In this document: piece by piece, positions 1-10,092 of the stretch
How positions within the stretch are numbered: the stretch's first letter is position 1
Layout: the number at the start of each line of letters is the position of its first letter
Source: Symbiodinium natans
Lineage: Eukaryota > Sar > Dinophyceae > Suessiales > Symbiodiniaceae
Assembly: GCA_905221605.1 (NCBI GenBank)
Contig: CAJNDS010000100.1
Span: 62,001-126,000, forward strand
Length of the DNA stretch: 64,000 bases
Direction of reading: 5' to 3'
Notes under the pieces: model-generated
The model's database searches: none
Seen by the model: the letters and a program-made list of their open reading frames with translations, nothing else
Told to the model about the DNA's origin: nothing
Made by a program: the position numbers and the translations under genes

Positions 1-2417
1 TCCGATATGCCCAAAGAAGCCAAACGGTCCGGGCGCCCAAGCTCAGCTCGTGCACCCACTCCGCGGCCTTTGGGCCGAAGAGCTTCAGCCTGACGTGGGC
101 TTAGTTAGGGTTCAGGGTGTCAGGTTTAAGAGTAAGGTTTAGGCTTTGCGGTTTGGTGTTTCGGGTTAAGGGTTTGGGGTTGTTCAAGCTTTATAAAGGT
201 CAAGGGTAGAAGGTCCAGGGGGTTGGGGGAGTTCTCAGCAAGCTGGCTTGTTCACGACTTGGGCTGATTACAAATACGCCACTTCTTCTCTGCGGCATCT
301 GTCAGATTCAATCCTTTACCACGGCCCAATCCGCCATCTGTTCCAATCCGTTGCCATGGTGGCTCATCGCCTAAAGTCGTATTTCCAGCTGCCCCTTTGA
401 GATGTCAGCGTGCTAGCGTACCAATGACAAAGTTTTACAGGAGCATGATTTGATGTTTATAGGGAGGTGTGAGATGTGGTTTCAGACAGAGATTTCCTTC
501 GCTTTTTGTTCGGATTGGCAAGCATTGCAGAGGTTTCTTGACATCTTGAACCCCCCCCCCCCCCCAAGGTTTCTACAGGGTGTCTGGGATGGGTGCAAAC
601 AATTTCTGGTCTGGGTGGGGTCCGCGAGGTTCATGGCTACGCTTTTGACATTGTGCGGACAAAGCCCAGGCCCAAGCCTAGCATGAGGTCGATTAAGCCA
701 GGAACCGTGTAGAACCCTACAAGACCTCTGGACTCCGGGGCTTGAGACCTGAACCCTGAAACCCAATTGCACCCTTGCTGAAATCCTAGGTAAAGATTCG
801 TGAGGGCGCGGCTTTCGCTTGGTCCTCTGCGGTAGTAGCCGCTGCACCTTTGGATGATCAAGCTGCATTTCCGGTGTAGGGTGCACGGCTCATTGGTTAG
901 TCTGAAGGATGCAGCAGTAGGGGGAAGGGTATACATGACAGTTTGTGCAACAAAGAGTCGAGGGTCCAGCATGTTCAGCATGGCAGGCTTTGGCAAGCCC
1001 CCCAAAGGGGGCAGTGAAACCCAAGACCCTCAACTGCACAGAGCCCAAAAAGTCTGCCAGTGTCCACGAACCCTCCTGAAAGACAAGAATGATAAGAACC
1101 TCATGTATCAATGGTCTCAATTGTGCAGTCGGGAATATTTGACTAATTGGAGCCCCAATTGCGTTTAAACACTCGAAGATTCATCAAGAACAGAGGCCAA
1201 CGCCACTCCGATAGGTCGAAAGCATGAGGCCCTGAGCCCTGAAGCCTGAATCCTAAGAAACGAAAACGTGACCATGATTCCCAAACCCTGTTGTCCTTTT
1301 AGGTCCAGAAAACTTAAAACCCAAACCCTCAGACCGAGGTCTCCATAACCCTCAACCTCCTCAGCCCATGAAATGGCATGGGGCTCCCGGCCAGGGTGTA
1401 TCCGTGATGAACAAGAGAGCTGGTCCCTTCGATGTCCCGGCTGAGAGCTCTGTTCCCTTTAAGGCAAAAAGCTTTGAGTCCCTATAACCCGAAACCCGAA
1501 AACCTAAAAACATCAAATGCTTGAGATGCTCAGGGCCCCTGAATCTGTGGGATTGAGACCTCCTTCTGCTGGCCAGCTTCTCTAAATTGTTGTCCTCTGT
1601 GTTCCTGTTCATATTACATTCGGGGCCTCAAACTGAGGGTGCCGCCCAGAAAGGGACCTAAATTTAAAGAACTGCGCTGCTGAGTCTGGCGACACTTCTG
1701 TCCGGGCAAGTGGAATTCACGGAGCCACACTTCCGTGAAAAGACCAAACGTGCCTAAAATACAGAGGGGTGTGTGAGGGCGAGCCGAGAAAGCGGGTCAT
1801 TGCTTGGGTTTCCAGTCAGGGCAGTCAGGGTTTATCCCCTCCTCCTAAACTTCCTGAACTTTATTTCGTTCATCCAAACCCCCGAAGTAAAAGGGCAGTC
1901 GAGCTTGACTTGATCGGGCTCGTCCGACCCCAACTAGCACCCAAGCGTCAGCTTGTTCAGAGGTTGTGGGCGCAAAAATATGATGTGTAGGAACTGTGCA
2001 TCTGAAGACCAAGGCCATGGATCACCCTTAGCCCTAATCAAGCATCCTAAGCCGTGAGCCCTAAACTCACATTTGAGATTTCTCGGCTTTGAAGACGGGC
2101 GGCTGATGATAAAGACTTTCCGCACGGTCTCCGGATAGTTCCCATCGAAGACCTGTACCAAAGCTTTGCAGCGTCTACACAGGATTGACGCGTAGAGCCA
2201 CTGAGAGCTTTGCGACTTTAGGTTTGGGTCGTCGGATTTGAGGCTCGTAGTCCTTATATTGATGTGGGATGAAATTCTTGGTAGGCCATTCTGAATTTCT
2301 TACAACGCTTCTTGGCATGATGCCGCTATGCAAATGGAGGGTCTCAGGATCTCGTTGCTAAAGCTCCAAGTTCATCCCCCAATAAGACCATCTACACGTG
2401 TACTAACTCCACAGCAA
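1..2417. other. Intergenic or intronic stretch without recognised gene
   Basis: I recognise no protein family here. The stretch holds degenerate telomere-like DNA around 105-235 (variants of TTTAGGG), a poly-C run at 551-565 and scattered CCCTGAA/CCCTAAA-like words. Several 60-130 codon open frames exist on both strands but overlap one another and have no family motifs, so I do not call them genes. Confidence 0.5.
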
Positions 2418-2570
2418 CGCGCTTTGCTTGGCACATAGGCAGGCCTTGTAGATGTCAGGGCCCAGGCGCAAGTTGTTCCACATCCGACCCGTCCTGCCAG
2501 CAGCAGAAACAGCCTCTGCGCCCCTACCGAACTCGATGACCTCGATAAACCTGCCCTCACCAATCTCAGC
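2418..2570 (-). CDS. Candidate exon, unknown protein
   Basis: On the minus strand a possible acceptor (GTCGAAG followed by GCTGAG) opens a frame of about 50 codons with natural protein composition, containing the words EIGEGRFIEVIEFGRG and MWNNLRLGPDIYKAC. The other frames across the same bases are poor in hydrophobic periodicity. I do not recognise the family. The frame ends in a stop after LLWS, so a donor probably lies before that, but its position is not determined. The call rests on composition and a plausible acceptor only. Confidence 0.3.
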
Positions 2571-2871
2571 CTTCGACGCTTAGCTGCTAAGAACTCTGTC
2601 CAGTTCGGCACATCTCCGTAGTCGCCAACGTCGAGAATTTGGATCTGACCACGGAACCTCGAAAGAGAGACAGAAAGAGACGTGCTTACTTTGCAGCCTC
2701 GGGTCCCTACATTGGCTGCCCCCCCCCCCCCCAGGCCCTACTACAATCAGCTCAAGTCTTGTCTCGAGCATATAAGGTCCCAAATCCCAAACCCGATTCC
2801 CTTCTGGGGCTTCCCCACATGACACGGCTGTTCCCTTACAATCATAAGCCAAAAGCCTTGTGAACCCTGAA

Positions 2872-2897
2872 AACCCTAAACCCTAAACCCTAAACCC
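2872..2897 (+). repeat. Interstitial telomere-like array (CCCTAAA)n
   Basis: About three and a half CCCTAAA units, reading as C-rich strand on plus. About 140 bp later (3033) the repeat appears in the opposite orientation. Confidence 0.85.
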
Positions 2898-3032
2898 AAG
2901 TATCATTCAATACATGTCAGGCCACAGCTTCCGGCAACGGAACATGGCGTTCCGGATCTGCTCGTGGGTCCATTCCAGCTTTGACAAGCCTGTGCTGGGA
3001 GAGCTTACAAATCGGTGCAGGGTTGCTTTGTG

Positions 3033-3075
3033 GTTTAGGGTTTAGGGCTTAGGGCTTAGGGTTTAGGGTTCGGGG
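3033..3075 (-). repeat. Interstitial telomere-like array (TTTAGGG)n
   Basis: TTTAGGG units with CTTAGGG variants on plus, opposite in orientation to the array at 2872. Confidence 0.8.
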
Positions 3076-5301
3076 TGGAGGGTTGCGTTGTGGTTGCGAC
3101 AGGCCTTTGAGGGGGCTCAGACCTCAAGTTTTGGGTGTTTTGCTGCAGGGCGGCTGCGTAAGGGCATCGCAATTCGAGGTGGAGCGCTTCTGTGGATGAC
3201 AGTAAACGTAGTAGATAACTACCATCATCATGATGTGAGTGATGGGGGATTCTCTGCAAACAGTTTTGGGCTGAAGCACAAGAACAACAAAACAGTGAAT
3301 AATTCTTGTTGTCCTGATGAGTGAGGACAAAGCCAGCATTTTTTCTAGCATGAGGAAGACTTAGACCCTGCACAGCTGCTCATGAGGGCACGACTGTCCA
3401 CCAGCACAGCTTCTTGTCCAAATTCCCGGATCATGCCGGCCTCAGCACCAGAGTTCAGGATGTTGGAGTCCCTTCTCAAGAAGTCCCTGTCTTTACTTGG
3501 TGCGACGATGCCACTTCGTTCAAGTATGGATGGGCGTCGAAGAACATTCGGTACAAGTGAATGCATGTGAAGAGAGACAACAGTCAATTGCTCACCTGCG
3601 GCAGCAAGTCTCGATTCAACTTCGGAAGTTCTGACAGTAGAGTCCAAACAAGGACCCCTCAGCGTACCCTGCCACGTGGATAGCAGCCACTCAGTCTGCT
3701 GAGTAGAATGGGTACTTTTGGGAAGTCTTTATGACAGGCATCTCAAATAAATTGTGAAGGCACGATACTGGTAATGAAACACATAAAGCGCCCCGAACTA
3801 CCAGAACCGGCGGCCTGCCTTCAACCCTAAACCCTTGAAGCCAGCTGCTGAGCAGTAGGATGGCTTGGGGAACTATTTGGGTTTTAGGGCGATGCAGCTG
3901 ACCCGACCCCAAACCTCTTGAACACCTAAAGCTTCGCGAAAAGACACCCAGCTCCTAATCTGGTTGTAGAAGCCATAAACGACTGACGATCCCTACGCCG
4001 GTCCAAGCAGCACTATCCGCAACACCCAGACGAAGTAACCTGTGCTGGGAGGGTTTCGGGTTGAGGGTTCTGGGCTTGCCTTTCAGGATGTAGTCCGGGT
4101 TCAGGATTGTGGGGTCAGCTTGGGGCCCAGGGTTGAGTTTTTTGCAGGGATCTCGGCGTAATTGGCGCCCGTCTTCTGGCCAGGGCAGGACTCAGGAAGA
4201 CAGTATGGGGCTCTGGGGTTTAGGGTTGCGCAGCCCCTACCAAACCTGTTCGGCAAACCCTGCCGCACAAATTTCTACGACACATTTCTACATGGTATTC
4301 ACTGCGCTCTACCCCAAAAACTCGCCCCACTTTTGCAACCCAGCCACCGCACCGGAATGCCGTACTTGTCGTTGCCTGTATATAGTTCATTCTTATCGTG
4401 GCACTGTTCAGACGGATCGTGTTAAGGCGTCACAGATCTATATGGGTTGCTATTGTGAACGAGGCTCCAGCGTAAAGTGGCGTCACTATGGCTTGTCTGA
4501 ATACTATGTGTATATGGTATGTTCGAGTTTGGGCCTTTAGACTATGTTTCACGTAGGTTGGCAGGAAACGGGTTACCAAGGCAATGCACTGTAGAGCCAA
4601 GCAGAGGCACAGCTCACTGCATGCCGATAGCACAGCATTGTACCTCAACCGTTCTTGGGAAGCATAGCCGCATGATGTCGGGCTGTCCGGATCAAATGCG
4701 CAACTTGACTGTAGATCGCCGAAGATCTGTCATACTTCAAGGTCGACGACGAAGCCGCAAATTAACATCGCAGTAGAATGCCAAGTCGAACTGACATCAC
4801 ATGGAAAATCCACGCGCGCGCTTCTCGACACGAGTGACCCAGTGGACCCCTGCGCTCAAACAACATCATATGCACCATGGCCAGAGCAATACCAATACTG
4901 TAACTGCCCGGGGCAGCTCTGGCCAGCTACGATGTAATGAGCTTTGCCAGCGATGCAAGCACAACTCGAGCGACTGGCACTTCCAAGCCACGAAGCAAAA
5001 GAAAGAACCACTTCGCGGGCCCTGAAACTCCAATGCAAGCCCAGCTTCCTGCAATGTAAAGTAAGCTACACTATAGGAAAGGTGACACGAGACAACCGAG
5101 GGTTACAAGCGCCGGCTTTGAGCTCGGGACAAATCTGCTCCTCGATGGCGAAGCGTTTGCAAAGCCGAGCACGCCTAGTCCCTCGGCGCGGGCGAGGGCT
5201 TTTCTATGCCTACCCCTCAAAAGTCGCTAATGGCCACGTGCCACCAATATTGACTTCAAGGCTACACGCTAAACCCTATAAACCCGAAACACTCTATAGT
5301 G

Positions 5302-5330
5302 TAAACCCTAAACCCTAAACCCTCAACCCA
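5302..5330 (+). repeat. Short CCCTAAA array
   Basis: Three CCCTAAA-type units, the last one changed to CCCTCAA. Confidence 0.75.
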
Positions 5331-5543
5331 GCTCACCAAAGAACGCATGCCAGCTGGCTCAGGCGGGCACGATGCCTCTCCATCTCTCGCCTCCAGCTGT
5401 GCACCTCGTGGCTGTGGCTGAAGCTCTTTTTCCTGGAGGGTTAAAGATCTGAGTGCTAAGTTCGGACAGGATCTAAACAAAAATAGCCTGGTCAAGGGCT
5501 CATACTCAAGAAGGCACGCCGCCCGACTTGTGAGGAAGACGTG

Positions 5544-5600
5544 GAGGGTTTAGGGTTGAGGGTTTAGAGTTTAGGGTTTAATTAGGGTTGAGGGTTGGCT
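5544..5600 (-). repeat. Degenerate TTTAGGG array
   Basis: A run of TTTAGGG and TTGAGGG variants on plus, about seven imperfect units. Confidence 0.7.
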
Positions 5601-6185
5601 CGGTTCAGATCCTGCCAGTCAGGATCGTGGTGTCCGCTTGGCAGACACCCCCTGGTTGTTGGAGACTCAGAGTTGCTTGTGTTCGCGTTGTATCGGGATT
5701 GCTTGTTCAGGAAGATGGAGAATTCGGAGCACAAAACCGCGATCCCAAACTCCGGACACACTGGGTTTTAGTCGGAAAAGAGGGAGTTTGTGGTATGAAG
5801 CTGCACCGTGTCATGCGAAAGAAGAGATGTGGGGTGGAGGGAGAAGGGGGCAAGCATGGCGAATGTTTCGGAAGGCGCCAGAGATCATAAACCTTTTACC
5901 CCCCACTTTAAGTAGGGCAGTTCCCCGCATAAGGCAGGGTCTAGACTCCCCTATAAGCCCAAGCCCTAAAACCCTATTTTTCCTAGAGTGAAGCCTAGAA
6001 GCCCTGAGCATCCTAAACATCCTGACCCTACATCTTAAAACCCCAATGCCCTGAAACCCTACGCGCTTAAAACTATCTAACCCTAGAGCCCTAAACCAGA
6101 AACCCCAAAACCCCCAACTCCTCAAACGCGGGGGGCTGGCGAACCGAGAGCCGGTTCCATACAAACACTCACCAAGAAGGGTCAT

Positions 6186-6254
6186 ACCCTAAACCCTAAA
6201 CCCTAAACCCTAAACCCTAAACCCTAAACCCTAAACCCTAAACCCTAAACCCTA
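6186..6254 (+). repeat. Perfect (CCCTAAA)10 telomere-like array
   Basis: About ten perfect CCCTAAA units over 69 bp, one of the two longest perfect 7-mer arrays in the window. The preceding 200 bp is a decayed version of the same repeat. Confidence 0.95.
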
Positions 6255-7092
6255 TCGACCCTAACTCATACAAGCCACAAGCCCTTTGAGGCCCAGGCCT
6301 TTCCCTCAACGTCGAAGTCATGGCGCCACTCCAGCATGTCGCGGAACATTCTTTCTGCCTCTGCAGCAGATGCGACAGTCATCATGGCGCTTTCGGGCTT
6401 CCTGCTCCCTGAGATTGAAGCGCGGTTCCAGTAGCAACATTGTAAGAGCGGCCCGAAGGAAACGGGGGACTTTCTTAAGGGGGTCTTCAGCTTTCTTTCT
6501 CGTACTTTCAAAGTGGTGCAAGCTTTGAACTCCAGATGTGGAACAAGGCTGCGCAAACGGCGGGTTACAGCGAGCCGTAACGGGTTCAAGGGTGTTGGAT
6601 TTTGAAGTCGAGACCGTCAGAAGTGTAGCAGTGTGGCTCAGGGAGTTCAAAGACTTTTTTGGGCTATACAACTTGCACCCACACTTCCTGCATCCTACCT
6701 TCCTCTGTGTTTTTTTTGGGGGTGGAGGGGCTTCACAGTTTGGTGTATGCGAACAGGTATGTGCGATCTTCCGGTTGTTGCAGTCCTTTCTTGCTGGGCG
6801 GCGGCGTCATCAACATGCATCCCCAGTTCTCTCTCACCAAGGGTTGCAGGCTGTTGTGCGCGGGGTTTGACGGGGGTTTCGGCCTCCTGAACCCTAAACC
6901 GTAATCCCCAAACCCCAAACCCTAAACCGCCGTCAACTTCAGATTTGTCAGCCCTGGGCCGAGGTTGCGGGGCACAGTCAGCCCGAAGCTGGTTTAGAGC
7001 CTGCAGTATAGGACTGCTGACTTTAGGGCTTAGGGGCTGAGGGTGATTTCATGCCGGGTCGAGGGTTCAGAGTATAGCTTAGGGCTTAGGTT
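6255..7092. other. Stretch without recognised gene
   Basis: Several overlapping open frames of 80-117 codons exist on both strands, none with a recognisable motif. A degenerate telomere-like patch lies at 6891-6927. I see no RNA gene. Confidence 0.5.
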
Positions 7093-7093
7093 G

Positions 7094-7142
7094 GGATGTC
7101 CCCCCCTTGTACTAACAGTCCTTAGTACAAGGGGGAACATCC
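7094..7142. mobile_element. Tiny palindromic foldback, relative of the 7348-7454 MITE
   Basis: Two arms, GGATGT(C/T)CCCCC(C)TTGTACTAA and its inverted copy, differ by about one substitution and one extra C and are separated by only a few bases (CAGTCC). The arm matches the terminal inverted repeat of the longer foldback 250 bp downstream. This suggests an internal deletion derivative of the same MITE family. It is flanked by TTAGG/AGGTTTAGGG telomere-like DNA. Confidence 0.7.
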
Positions 7143-7146
7143 TGAG

Positions 7147-7168
7147 GTTTAGGGTTTAGGGTTCAGGG
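7147..7168 (-). repeat. Short TTTAGGG patch
   Basis: Three TTTAGGG-type units immediately after the small foldback. Confidence 0.7.
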
Positions 7169-7347
7169 TATAAGGACAGGATCGAGTCATGGAACCAGAG
7201 GGGCCTTAAGCACGTCGCCGTCCCGCGCTCGAAGGAAGCGCAAAAGAGTCTGAGCCTAGCGGGCATGAAGTTTTGCGACCGTGAAGCGGCCTTTTACCAT
7301 TTGATGCCCCATGTCACAAAACTTCAACTCCGGAAGCGTCTCGGACT

Positions 7348-7454
7348 TTGGGATGTTCCCCCTTATACTAACAGTCCTGGATAGGGAGTATAGTACCCTA
7401 GTACCCCATTAGAGTCCCTATTAAGGACTGTCAGTATAAGGGGGAACATCCCAA
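7348..7454. mobile_element. MITE with 31-bp terminal inverted repeats and 8-bp target duplication
   Basis: The 107-bp element starts TTGGGATGTTCCCCCTTAT and ends with the inverted copy. The 31-bp arms differ at one position. The flanks are CTCGGACT (7340-7347) and CTCAGACT (7455-7462), an 8-bp duplication with one mismatch. It carries no coding capacity. An 8-bp duplication is typical of hAT-type transposition, but superfamily assignment is inference. Confidence 0.75.
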
Positions 7455-9147
7455 CTCAGACTCCTCAAAAGAAAAGCTTTGGAGCCCCCCTGGCCTGACG
7501 ATGTAATGGCTTTCGCCGGCAGGTAGGATGCAACTGGCGTGAGCGCACGCCACACAACCCCCCCCCCCCCCAAAAAAAAAAAAAATATATATATATATAT
7601 ATATTATTAAAAAAAATCATATATATATATATATATATAACACATCCTAACTTCCTGCCTCAAACCCTTGAACCTCGGATCACATCCCCATATGAGGCAT
7701 GGTTGTTCAACACCACCAACATATATATATATATATATATAAGTGAACAAATATTTCTATGCGTATATGCTGCTACTCGTACCATATATGCATATATATA
7801 TATATACACAATCACCAATAACACAATAACAGCATGCAGAGCCTACCTCGTATCCCTCCCTGGTCTACCAGTTGCCGGTGTAGGGCGTGGGGTGCATTTA
7901 TCCCTGTCAGGGGTGGTAGGCTTTCCTGGGCGGCAAGTCGTGTTCATCCCATGTGAAAGCTTCCAGCGTCAAGGACTGGCGATCCTTAAGCCTACCAACT
8001 CGTGGCTGGTTTGGATGGTACGGTAGTTGGTCGATTGGAAGGACAAGGGCTCTGAAAAATCCGTTGCGGGCCGTCACACCTCAGGCTTCAATGTGTTTGA
8101 AGCCCCACGTCCTGTACCCTACACCACATCATCAAGCAGTAAGCCTGCTTCAAGACAGCCTGGAGCCCCAGTCCAGCCTTGAAGCCCAAACCCCTGAATT
8201 CCTGAAAGCCCTTAATCCCTAAGCCCCGACACCTGCGAAATCTCTAGACCAAGCGACCCTTGAGAACCAAAGTCGATCCTGAAGCCGGTCTGCGCACCTC
8301 GCAGTCCTGAAGAACCTGATGGAGCCTGCAGATGCAGTCTTGGGCCTATGTAGCCTATGTGGGCTGGTTTGAGTAGCAGCAAACTGACATTCCCAACATT
8401 CCACGGCTCTTTCACGCTTAGTTTCCAGAGCAGGATTTCAGTGCATAGCGCAACGCCCGCCAAATCTGCAAGACCTCACACGACGAACGTCTCAAGAGCG
8501 TTCTGGCTTAGGGTTATAAAGGCTTGGGGTGCTCGGGTCTTTGGGTTTTAGGTTTGTTTACTCAGGGTCTACCCCCGAAATCTTCCGTTTTCTACTGTTT
8601 TCAAAAGACTCTATGGCGCAATCGTTCAGGTGTCAAGAGGACCAAGTCCGATGCTCTCGCAGCTTGAAAAGCTCGTCCTGCGGCAAGGCAGATTATTTGA
8701 GCTTGACTGCGAGATGGGAGTTTACGACAGTAAGGGACCCTGATATAGACCCCCAAATAGTAGGATTCCTTTATAATAAGGACCCCAGTAAGGTACCCTT
8801 TTCGGAAACCCCAGATGCAAGAAGCTGCGATCAATGCTGTAAAGCATGCCGAGCATGACCGCACCATGCACGGCACCAACGAACTACAGAGCAGGAGTGC
8901 TTTCAAGAGTTGTCTGCTTTGGGGAATCCCGGCTCTCGGTTTAATGACGTGCACATGATAGACCTTTCATGCCGTGCATATCCACGCCAACCTCATCGAT
9001 GCTGTCGGCCACAATTGACCTAGGGCAGAGCAGCTGCTTTTCTTTGATTCATGCAAAGGTTTGTGCACAAGTCCTTGTGAACTCTGGCCACGCAAATGAA
9101 AGTTGGCGTGGGGGTTGCGGCTGGGTAGGGTCTCTTCCACTTAATAG
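7455..9147. other. Low-complexity stretch with AT microsatellites
   Basis: Contains a C-run followed by A-run (7557-7585), (AT)n tracts at about 7585-7606, 7619-7640, 7717-7741 and 7790-7806, and the MITE-like element at 8716-8814. No gene is recognised. Confidence 0.6.
8716..8814. mobile_element. MITE-like element, GGGGTTTACGA family (copy 1)
   Basis: The left end TGGGAGTTTACGACAGTA is echoed inverted by the right end (reverse complement TGGGGTTTCCGAAAAGGG). The interior is AT-rich with CCCCAAATA-type words. Similar ends and interior words recur at 24671-24846 and 36618-36713, which supports a family. The arms are degenerate, so this is an old copy. Confidence 0.5.
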
Positions 9148-9242
9148 CCCAGTAACAATATTTTGATAAGGGCACCCTTTTTGGGTTGGCTACTTTATAC
9201 GGGAACCCACAACCCAAAAAAGGGTCAAGGCTACCACTGGGC
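9148..9242. mobile_element. Foldback element
   Basis: Outer inverted arms GCCCAGT/ACTGGGC enclose inner arms ACCCTTTTTGGGTTG and CAACCCAAAAAAGGGT. The result is a hairpin-prone 95-bp unit with no coding potential. No clear target duplication is visible. Confidence 0.5.
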
Positions 9243-9468
9243 AACCAAGTCCAAAATCGCCGATTATTGAACCCTACACCTAAAAAAACACATCCTCGAC
9301 AAACAAAAAAACAACCACAACGGTTGTAAGCAAACTGACTTTCGCAACATCTCACGCTTGTAAATTGGACAAATCGGACTGCTCACAAGCTTGAGACTGT
9401 GAAGAGAAAAGGAGCGGAACCGCACAAACACCCTTCACCGAAGACTGAGGAGCTGACCACTCCAGCTC

Positions 9469-10092
9469 ATGTTCCGGGTCGTGCGGGACACGGGTGGACA
9501 TACGATCCTTGAACAAGGACAACAGCAACACAACTGCCAATATGAAACCTATAAAGTGATCATGATTCGCAGATGTGATAAGTCAGTCGTCTTTGCTTCA
9601 AAACGAACCAAGGAATTACCGTTCCAGGCAACTTTCGGCAAGGTGGCATCCCAACAAAAATCGCGACTGTACCTCAAGACCAGCGCCCAACCCCAGAATT
9701 TCACCAGAGTTCGGTTCACCATTCATAGAGACAAAATGCACGAGATATGCATATCCACTCGCTTGCAGCACAAAGCAGCGCTTTCGACATGTGGCCGTGG
9801 CCAGCGGGGCCCGGTACACTGTTCAATATACACGCCGATCCTGCAGAATCGCTCACCAACATCAATCCGCATCAATAACTACTTGATGTCCACTGGCTAC
9901 ATTGACATGCGGTTACACAAGCACGCGGCGCCAGCCCAACCGGGTTCCTACTTGAAAGCGAGACTGTCAGGCATTCAGCTTCTCGATGATACCCACAATT
10001 CGCACTTAGGGAGTTCCGACTGCTCTGTACATCGTTTGTCGCATCCGCGCGCGTTGCCAATTGCTGCTTCAACTCGCCACTCGGTGCATTAA
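9469..10092 (+). CDS. Long unassigned open frame (207 codons), doubtful
   Basis: An uninterrupted 207-codon frame on plus in DNA that otherwise has frequent stops. No domain, signal peptide or periodicity is recognised, and the residue composition (Ser, Thr, His, Gln rich) looks random. A 148-codon frame runs opposite at 9872-10318. It is the only long plus-strand frame in a region where all family-supported coding is on minus, which argues against it. I report it only as an open frame. Confidence 0.12.
   Translation: MFRVVRDTGGHTILEQGQQQHNCQYETYKVIMIRRCDKSVVFASKRTKELPFQATFGKVASQQKSRLYLKTSAQPQNFTRVRFTIHRDKMHEICISTRLQHKAALSTCGRGQRGPVHCSIYTPILQNRSPTSIRINNYLMSTGYIDMRLHKHAAPAQPGSYLKARLSGIQLLDDTHNSHLGSSDCSVHRLSHPRALPIAASTRHSVH

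Larger units (their letters stand above)
2571..6185. other. Non-coding stretch with telomere-like patches
   Basis: No gene is recognised. It contains a poly-C run at 2729-2742, telomere-like arrays at 2872-2897, 3033-3075, 5302-5330 and 5544-5600, and a long degenerate CCCTAAA-like tract at about 5960-6120. Open frames of 70-140 codons on both strands show no motifs. Confidence 0.5.
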
